A stretch of DNA of 64,000 nucleotides, taken from positions 75,185 to 139,184 of the forward strand of contig NW_019775617.1 of assembly GCF_001039355.2 (NCBI RefSeq). The letters run 5' to 3'. A model generated the notes under the pieces. That model ran no database searches. It had not been told where the DNA came from and worked only from the letters and a program-made list of their open reading frames with translations. A program made the translations under genes and the position numbers. The DNA comes from Lingula anatina (Eukaryota; Brachiopoda; Lingulata; Lingulida; Lingulidae). Of this stretch, positions 58,801-64,000 are shown one piece after another (the first letter of the stretch is position 1; each line of letters starts with the position of its first letter).

Positions 58801-60233
58801 CAATCTGATGTGGTGACATCAATTAGTCTTCTTTTACTTTAAGTTAGTCCTGGTCTGGGTGTGATTATGTTGTTTTTAATCCTTACTGTAGCGCTCCCGG
58901 GGACATGTACCAAGGTACTGGATCCAGATCTTTCCACTGTTTGTCATCTACAAAACCTATTAAGTCCTTCTCATTCCTGGAGCCAAGGTAAACACGAAAC
59001 ACTCCATCTTTAACACTGAAATTAAGTATAGAAATGTTAAAGGACGATCTTAAAAGCTATAAACTTCCCATCTGCTCCTAAAGCTTTATGGATAAGGAAA
59101 TATATGTGCTTGTCAAATATCTCTACTTTTTTTACATTTTACTAGTATATGTAGGTAACAAAAGCTGACTGGGACAGGCAGTTTTTTGGATTGTGAAATA
59201 TAAGAAGTATATATTAACCATCACAGACAGATACCTAGAGCAAACAAGTATTAAAATATATATCAAGGCATATACCATAGATAGTAACATAAAATGCCAA
59301 TATAACTAAATAAGGTATTCCAAGCAGATGGTTCAGGAACCACTGTCAAAAAAGTACTTTCTACCTCTAGACAAACGATAGTTCTTATTGAACTTACTGG
59401 TAAATTGTTGGCAAGGCAGTGACAAGAAACCTTCCACTCAGTCCTATAAAGAGATAAGAAAAGAAAATGTCAAGTAAATTTAGATTTGGAATCGTTAAAA
59501 AGAGTGGAAAATCTAGTATCAGTCTCAGCTAAGAGGGAAAATTACCTTTAATAGTATAAACTGTCATGCATGATCTGCTGTCACAAAAGGTCAGTCCTCC
59601 ACACAAAAGGTAATTTCATTAACAAGGTAAACCAATGCACTGATCAAATTTCTCTTTGACATTGATTTAAGACAAAGTGACTCTGAAATCCTTCAAATTC
59701 TGAAATCAGATTCCATTTTTCTTATCTCCAGGCAAATCTTAGATAAAAATTTGCCTTTGAGAAAAATCATTTTTTTCAATCAATCAATGGGACTAGATAA
59801 CATATGGACCCTCAATAATACCAGTCCTTGTATGAATTATAAACTCAACTTTTTAATTGTAAATAAGGCTAATTGCTGGTTTGAAAAACTCTGACTTCTA
59901 TTATTTTTGATACTTTACAAACACACATACATACATAATATATGTATATATAAAAACATTGTATCTTTTTTGCCAAACAGAATCAAACTTTTGAACCTAT
60001 GTTACAGATTTCAATTCATTCCTGCCTCCATTTGTAATTTTTAAGAACCTTTCCCTTTAGTTCAAATTTTGGTAAAAAGCAATCTTGAAGCATTAGCTTC
60101 AAATGTGCATGAAATACCTGGATTTTGTGTGACATCCACTTTAGCGACATTGATATCTAGATCCTTTCCCCAGCCTGCAAACTGGTCCCAGGTTGGTTCT
60201 AATGCCTGGCAAGCTGGACACCATGGTGCATAG
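49636..60233 (-). CDS. TMX1: Thioredoxin-related transmembrane protein 1 (TMX1), 5' end missing
   Basis: Exons, 5' to 3': 60118-60233, 59398-59443, 58887-59015, 58411-58456, then a transmembrane exon (56951-57052 or its copy 54280-54381), a cytosolic exon (55823-55942 or copy 53130-53249), and the last exon 49636-49722. All splice phases agree. The product is a single-pass ER membrane oxidoreductase with a lumenal thioredoxin domain. The active site is WCPAC, as in TMX1 (TMX4 has CPSC in my memory). After the membrane segment, CCDC resembles the juxtamembrane cysteines that are palmitoylated in mammalian TMX1, and the tail ends in an acidic/RQR region. The first exon(s) with the signal peptide were not found. 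The duplicated exons are probably an assembly artefact. Confidence 0.9.
51341..51466 (+). repeat. Four direct repeats TTGAAAAnTTCGTCG
   Basis: The 15-mers start at 51341, 51359, 51409 and 51452 (variable base T, T, C, G). The second runs into CGTCGGCCGACG, a palindrome. The last ends seven bases before an ATG in a GC-richer island. It looks like a cluster of binding sites, but may be repeat-derived. Confidence 0.6.
51444..52014. repeat. Contig-overlap duplicate around N at 51739
   Basis: 51444-51718 and 51740-52014 are near-identical direct copies separated by about 20 unrelated bases and one N. Best explained as unmerged overlapping contig ends. Confidence 0.8.
51473..51724 (+). CDS. Hypothetical frame MAALSSSNIK..., possible first exon
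   Basis: ATG at 51473-51475 in a CpG-richer patch. Open for 83 codons, but a GTAATG donor follows codon 10, so it may be a short first exon. A second, nearly identical copy lies at 51766-52038 on the other side of the N at 51739. The differences between copies that I noticed (Ser/Arg, Lys/Met, Arg/Cys) all change the protein, which argues against a long conserved protein. Sits inside the TMX1 last intron on the opposite strand. Confidence 0.2.
   Translation: MAALSSSNIKVMRQLIQDNDTIRISLPITLSKGDRNNSVPLRAVIHNIDGLDVNSRSQLRERRPFVFCFITITWLKAANRSHK
52184..52402 (+). repeat. Minisatellite, ~55-70-bp units around GAGATCGTTCGCGATTC
   Basis: Unit starts near 52184, 52239 (short), 52266, 52333 and 52387, sharing AGATCGTT(C/T)GCGATTC, then GAGA(C)GAGAAG and CATATTTTCAGCGG. 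The array runs straight into the N at 52403, so its real length is unknown. CpG-rich compared with its surroundings. Confidence 0.75.
53130..53249 (-). CDS. TMX1: TMX1 cytosolic exon (copy 1, probable allelic duplicate)
   Basis: Same 40-codon exon as 55823-55942, with one synonymous difference (GAC for GAT after the Lys run). It is the copy nearest to the last exon. Confidence 0.75.
54178..54202. repeat. (GACA)n microsatellite, duplicated at 56846-56872
   Basis: Six to seven GACA units, 80 bases downstream of the TMX1 transmembrane exon. Present in both block copies with slightly different ends. Confidence 0.85.
54280..54381 (-). CDS. TMX1: TMX1 transmembrane exon (copy 1, probable allelic duplicate)
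   Basis: Same exon as 56951-57052 with the same splice sites, inside the block 52404-55091 that nearly repeats 55093-57770. If both copies were in one genome they could be tandem alternative exons. The single Ns at the block edges argue for an assembly duplicate. Confidence 0.8.
55823..55942 (-). CDS. TMX1: TMX1 cytosolic exon (copy 2)
   Basis: 40 codons starting GLVLCCDCLFPPRPAVYLKK and ending SGRNTSANSR. It finishes the membrane helix and gives a Cys cluster followed by a Lys/Asp stretch on the cytosolic side. Acceptor CTATTTCAAG, donor GTGGGT. Differs from copy 1 only by a synonymous Asp codon. Confidence 0.82.
56951..57052 (-). CDS. TMX1: TMX1 transmembrane exon (copy 2)
   Basis: 34 codons, phase 0 at both ends. 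Reads NVPTWGSYLLFAVVTIMAGL, giving the membrane helix. The preceding TIHNNMTEL parallels human CHNYFIEDL. Identical in protein to the copy at 54280-54381. Confidence 0.9.
57758..58376. repeat. Contig-overlap duplicate around N at 58067
   Basis: 57758-58066 and 58068-58376 are near-identical, with a few substitutions and a length change in an A run. The second copy continues straight into the TMX1 intron before exon 58411-58456. Confidence 0.85.
58411..58456 (-). CDS. TMX1: TMX1 exon, lumenal juxtamembrane helix
   Basis: A 46-base exon encoding MSVLSMFFRLSMLVR after one leading base, matching the human SMSALFQLSMWIR segment. Donor GTGAGT, phase 0 out. Confidence 0.88.
58887..59015 (-). CDS. 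TMX1: TMX1 exon, end of thioredoxin domain
   Basis: Encodes VKDGVFRVYLGSRNEKDLIG, FVDDKQW and then WYMSPGAL. It parallels human TMX1 KDGEFRRYQGPRTKKDFINF (from memory). Donor GTAAGG. Confidence 0.92.
59398..59443 (-). CDS. TMX1: TMX1 exon, cis-proline loop
   Basis: A 46-base exon encoding LSGRFLVTALPTIY between acceptor TTTATAG and donor GTAAGT. It carries the thioredoxin-fold cis-proline (ALPT). Phases match both neighbours. Confidence 0.92.
60118..60233 (-). CDS. TMX1: TMX1 exon with CPAC active site
   Basis: Acceptor CGTTACAG, donor GTATTT. Begins in the codon before YAPWCPACQALEPTWDQFAG and continues LDINVAKVDVTQNP. This is the thioredoxin-fold active-site helix with the CPAC redox pair. 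The preceding exon must end in two bases of the aromatic or Ser codon before Tyr. Confidence 0.93.
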
Positions 60234-60396
60234 CTGTAACGATCATTAATACTAACTCAAATAAAATAATCAATTCTGAAAAAAAAATACACATATATTG
60301 AAAATATAAATAAATAAATGTAAATAAATAAAATATTCATATGACGTAATATGGAATTTATTAATAGTCACTGTTATGTAAAATTAGGTTAGAGGT

Positions 60397-60465
<69 letters not shown>

Positions 60466-61295
60466 GGAGGGAGCAGCATGTGTGAATCTTTAACTTTAAA
60501 TATGGGTATTGTAAAGGTACATTTAGCATGGACTGAAGAAGAGGATTGACAAAATTCCCAATTTTCACATTTCTGTGTAGCTTAAAAAAATCAATCAAGT
60601 TTGACATAAAAATTCTGGAAAAAAGTCCTTGTACAAGATAACAGTCTTACCAATCTGCACATATAACAAAGCACAATATTATAAGTAATCATTTCAATTC
60701 TGACCCATGACATTTTCAGTCAAGAAACATAGTAATTTGGTTTCTTGTCAAACATGGACACAATCATAGGAGTTCCTTCTTCTGATAGTGGTGTAAAGGC
60801 ACTTAAATACACTATCTAAAAGACACACACAGACCAAGGGAATCAACTAAATCACACACAAACACACAGAAAAAAAGAAGCTTTTAGCTAACTGAGTGTT
60901 GCCCACATCTGGCAAAAGTAAGTGATAATCACCAATAGTCTACAGGATTTATTGTCTAGCAAAGTTACTGTCTCGTTGGCATATTGCGTTGGCATATGTG
61001 TAAGAAAGCAGCAGTTTGCTTCACAAGCTATCAGTGTTAGATTGCTGAACAGCAAAAAATATTTCCTCATACATTGCAAATCCAAAATTAGAAAACATAC
61101 ATAATCTTGAATGGAATAACAACTGTTCGTATGGTTTCCATATTTCACAATAAATACATTGTAAACAACTCATAGAAATATAATAAATTCTATTTTACCA
61201 CCAACATTGCGTACTTGCCATTACATCATGTGACCTCCATAGATGGACACACTATGTAATAATCTCTTAATAAGAGAATATTGCAAAAAGCCAGA

Positions 61296-61330
<35 letters not shown>

Positions 61331-62813
61331 ACTAACTTTGGATGTCAAATGGATTCAATAACCGGTAAGAATGGGAAAATTGCCCTTTACCCCAGGGAAA
61401 TCCATTTGTTGCCAAACTGAACAGTTGTTATCCCCCTAAATGAAAATGTGGTGAAAATCTAAATGTTGGCTTCACTCTAATATAGTTGCATTTTTATTGT
61501 TAAAAAATCCTAGAGTCAAGCTAACAAGCTTTTAACCTAAAATGTGGAAATTTTGCAAGACATAAGCTACCTAGTCATGTATGCCTGTACCATCCACCCA
61601 GCCACCCACCCAGTTTGTGCACAATAATTGGCCTGGTTGTTAGCCAACAGACCTTATCTGTCACCTAATCTTAGGTGCAATGACATTAGTTTCAATAGTG
61701 AATGTCTATCAAAAATAGAAGTATTATTCTACTCATTGTACTGTAACAATTCTTTTTTTACTTATTTAACAACTAACTACTACAAACTGAGTCTGATACC
61801 ATGTAGCCATTCTTTATGCCATTATTTCAATTTCTAAAGAATATAATGTATATGCCTATAAGCACATTATATGAGATGAATGACTGTAATTTACAAGTCA
61901 AAGCGAATTCAAGTCAAAATTGCCTACATAATGCTTTAAATAAAAAAAGAAAGAAAAGAAAAAAAGACCAGAGACTTTCTACAAAAATTGTAAGCTTGTT
62001 AAAAATGAGATTCTTTTATGAACTTTGCCTGTGAGTGAAAATATACAAAACACAGAGAGAAAACTTTATTAATTTTGTCAAAAAATTATTTGTAATATAA
62101 AATGTACAACTGACAAAAGGATCATGATATCGTTTTGGGTATAAAAACATATTAATTTGTCTTTTAGACTGGGTTTCCATATCTAGATCGATCTCATAGG
62201 ATTGATCCATTCCCAAGGAGTTTCTTGCTAAATTGCAATCAACTTAAGCAGCTTACATGTTTGACATGCCTACTGAAGCTGCTAAACGATAATTAATTAC
62301 CCCCTAGCAGCTTCATTAGGCGTGACAGACATCTACGCTGACAGACACACTGTACCAGAGTATGAGAAAGTGATTCATATTTAAAAACACTTTGGTATAA
62401 ACAGACAAGTAATTCAGATTTAGATGATGTAGCCCAATTTCTAGTTTAGCACACTTATTTAACATGGATTGGTGTGGTTACTAGTAGGCCATAGATTTGC
62501 AAAAATTCTTGAATTCACTAGCTATTATATCAAAAGCTACAATGGCCCATAAAATCCTACATGCTACTCAGAGCAATTTAAAGCATTTCAATAGTTCAAG
62601 TAGAGGCAAGAGTGGTGTGGCTTAAAATATTTCTCTTCTGTGTCACTTTGCTCTGAACTTTCTACTGGAAAAAACTTAAAGTGGAGTTGAGACTGAAGCA
62701 ACACAGTAACATGATACCCATAAATGCTTTCGTCTAAACCCTACATCTTGTCTCAGGGAAAAGTTTGCCTTGGTCAAGTATGATTGGATTTTACAATTAT
62801 ATACGTAACATGT
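60234..62813. other. TMX1 5' intron or upstream sequence
   Basis: Contains a long (GT)n run at about 60397-60463 and a poly(A) run at 61299-61327. I looked for the signal-peptide exon of TMX1 on the - strand and did not find it. Confidence 0.4.
60397..60463. repeat. (GT)n microsatellite
   Basis: Uninterrupted GT run of about 66 bases. It produces a His-Thr frame on the - strand. Confidence 0.92.
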
Positions 62814-63419
62814 AAGACCCATTCCCAGAGACACCATCGGTCCACATGGATGGATCCAATTCTGTTGAGACTCTCGCTGATTGCAAACAGCTAAATTGAA
62901 TGATATGCTTCCTCTTGGAAGAATAAGTAGAATACAGAAAAGCAGTTATCGCATGCAGTATGTCACGTGACTTTTATAGGCCAATAAAATGCTAGGAAAT
63001 TGCGCACTCTGAAACAAGTGAACAAAGGTTGAAAACGCATCCGCCGTAATGGAAAGGTAACGTAATTACAATACGCGTACATGTATTTGAAAAAATCTAC
63101 CTTTAACAATTACGATCAGAAAATTGCGGATGGGCCACCAGTGGACCACCAGCAACATTACCAGCGGCCAACCAGTGGGCAGCACCGGCAGCTATAAACC
63201 GCAATCTACCACCAGCTAACCACCAGCTGTACGCCAGTGGGCCATCAATAGCTGTTTGCCGTTTATAGCCACCGATGGCCCACTGGTAGCATGTTAGCTG
63301 GGATTACACCAGTACATGGGAACCAAAAGGCAACTTGTCTTACAGCTGATTGCACTTAGCGAGAGTCCCTGAAGAGTTGGTCCAATCAAGCAGACGGATG
63401 GCATCTGTATGGGGTCTAA
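62814..63419. mobile_element. Inverted-repeat element with CCACCAG-rich core
   Basis: The left arm (62814-62890) holds AGACCCATTCCCAGAGACACC ... GGA.CCAA ... GACTCTCGCTGA.TTGCAA. The right arm (63345-63419), read inversely, holds AGACCCCAT ... ATTGGACCAACTCT ... GGACTCTCGCTAAGTGCAA. Between them, 63128-63300 is built of recurring CCACCAG, CCAGTGG and GCCCACTGG motifs. The left arm resembles 9233-9362. An old, diverged DNA element is the best reading. Confidence 0.45.
63128..63300. repeat. Degenerate CCACCAG / CCAGTGG repeat patch
   Basis: Short motifs CCACCAG, CCAGTGG(G) and CAGCTATAAACCGCAA recur in direct and inverted order (GTTTATAGCCACCGATGGCC near the right end). GC-richer than the neighbourhood. 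Confidence 0.6.
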
Positions 63420-63768
63420 GAGTTCTAAAACAGGGACATAACGATGCCATGCTCAGTTGATCAAGGCTAATAAACCTTTTGTATTAGCTTAGATATATTT
63501 ATCAATATCATATTTATGCCATTCACACTAGCACTTTCTACCACGGTCAAGGCCTGACCTTGGTCCTATCGCGGTTAATTTTTCTAATGTGAACGGACAA
63601 CGTACCCCTGACTGTGGTCGAAATAAACCCAGACTGGGAGCTGGGTTAAATCGGAGTTGACTCCGAATCGCAGTCAAGACCGGATGTTTAAAAATTGAAC
63701 GCATGTGCACAAGTGGGCAATTATTCAACTGATTTCGAAATCCTCGTAACTATTTGAGTACTCTGAGT

Positions 63769-64000
63769 ATGAGTAGCAGCAAAAGAGTATCATGGTCTGA
63801 GGATGCCGTCAAGGGCCTCCTCGCCATATGGTCAGAGAGTGAGGTACAACGTAAATTAGCAGGAAGTGCCAAGAATAAAATGGTCTGTTGCAAAATAGGC
63901 TTTAGGTTATTGGTATTGCTGTGCCTACATGTAGAATTAGTATCTTATCTTTTGTCACCATTATGCGGTAAACTCATATATCTGAAATAGAATAATATAC
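63769..64000 (+). CDS. Myb/SANT-like DNA-binding domain gene, first exon (runs off the window)
   Basis: ATG at 63769-63771 reads MSSSKRVSWSEDAVKGLLAI followed by WSESEVQRKLAGSAKNK. The spacing of W-S-x-x-x-V-K-x-L-L-x-I-W and the basic N-K match the first helices of Myb/SANT-like (trihelix) domains. These are common in PIF/Harbinger-derived and related genes of invertebrates. After about residue 38 the match stops, so an intron probably begins near 63883. The next exon is outside the window. It may lie within the first intron of TMX1 if that gene's 5' exon is further right. Confidence 0.6.

Noticed and set aside
58559-58822. 87-codon - strand frame next to TMX1 exons
   Set aside because: It runs through a poly(A)/poly(T) tract within an intron and shows no family match.
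1-64000. tRNA, rRNA, CRISPR arrays, bacterial-type operons
   Set aside because: None was seen. The repeats are microsatellites, MITEs and assembly duplicates, without regular spacers or RNA-gene folds that I could recognise.

Overview
This window is animal nuclear DNA. The genes are split by GT-AG introns, AC/GT and other simple repeats are abundant, decayed DNA transposons are scattered throughout, and the sequence is AT-rich. Three metazoan genes can be recognised from spliced exons. They are the 3' end of a SIPA1-like Rap GTPase-activating protein (+, 3722-6780), a complete ether-a-go-go (EAG, KCNH1/KCNH5-type) potassium channel (-, 36608 to 13082, 10 exons, 1082 residues when the exons are joined), and a TMX1-type ER thioredoxin lacking its 5' end (-, 60233 to 49636). 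The EAG protein reads closest to invertebrate EAG from memory, so a marine invertebrate bilaterian (mollusc-, brachiopod- or lancelet-like) is my best guess. The species cannot be fixed from this window.

Layout. 1-6780: introns and last exons of SIPA1L, with an alternative last exon and a MITE with target-site duplications. 6781-13081: 3' UTR, then intergenic sequence with a 1-kb foldback element. 13082-36608: the EAG gene. Its 10.9-kb first intron holds two notable things. One is an 858-bp foldback transposon (25680-26537) built from inverted arrays of a palindrome around CACCGCGGTG, inserted 22 bp from the PAS-exon acceptor. The other is a cluster of broken open frames on both strands (27.8-35.5 kb) that I cannot assign to a family. 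36609-49635: intergenic sequence with a dead Tc1/mariner transposase, simple repeats and dispersed repeat units. 49636-60233: TMX1. Two of its exons appear twice because unmerged, probably allelic, contigs are laid end to end at single N characters (51739, 52403, 55092, 58067). 62.8-64 kb: another inverted-repeat element and the first exon of a Myb/SANT-like gene.

The three genes have no shared pathway. However, human SIPA1L1, KCNH5 and TMX1 all lie on chromosome 14q, and KCNH1 and SIPA1L2 lie on 1q, so the trio looks like an old conserved linkage. The strongest unusual signals are the palindrome-array transposon next to the PAS exon, whose terminal repeat supplies a consensus branch-point sequence, and the cluster of decayed reading frames in the same intron. 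Positions were worked out by hand from splice signals and reading-frame phase. No similarity search was run.
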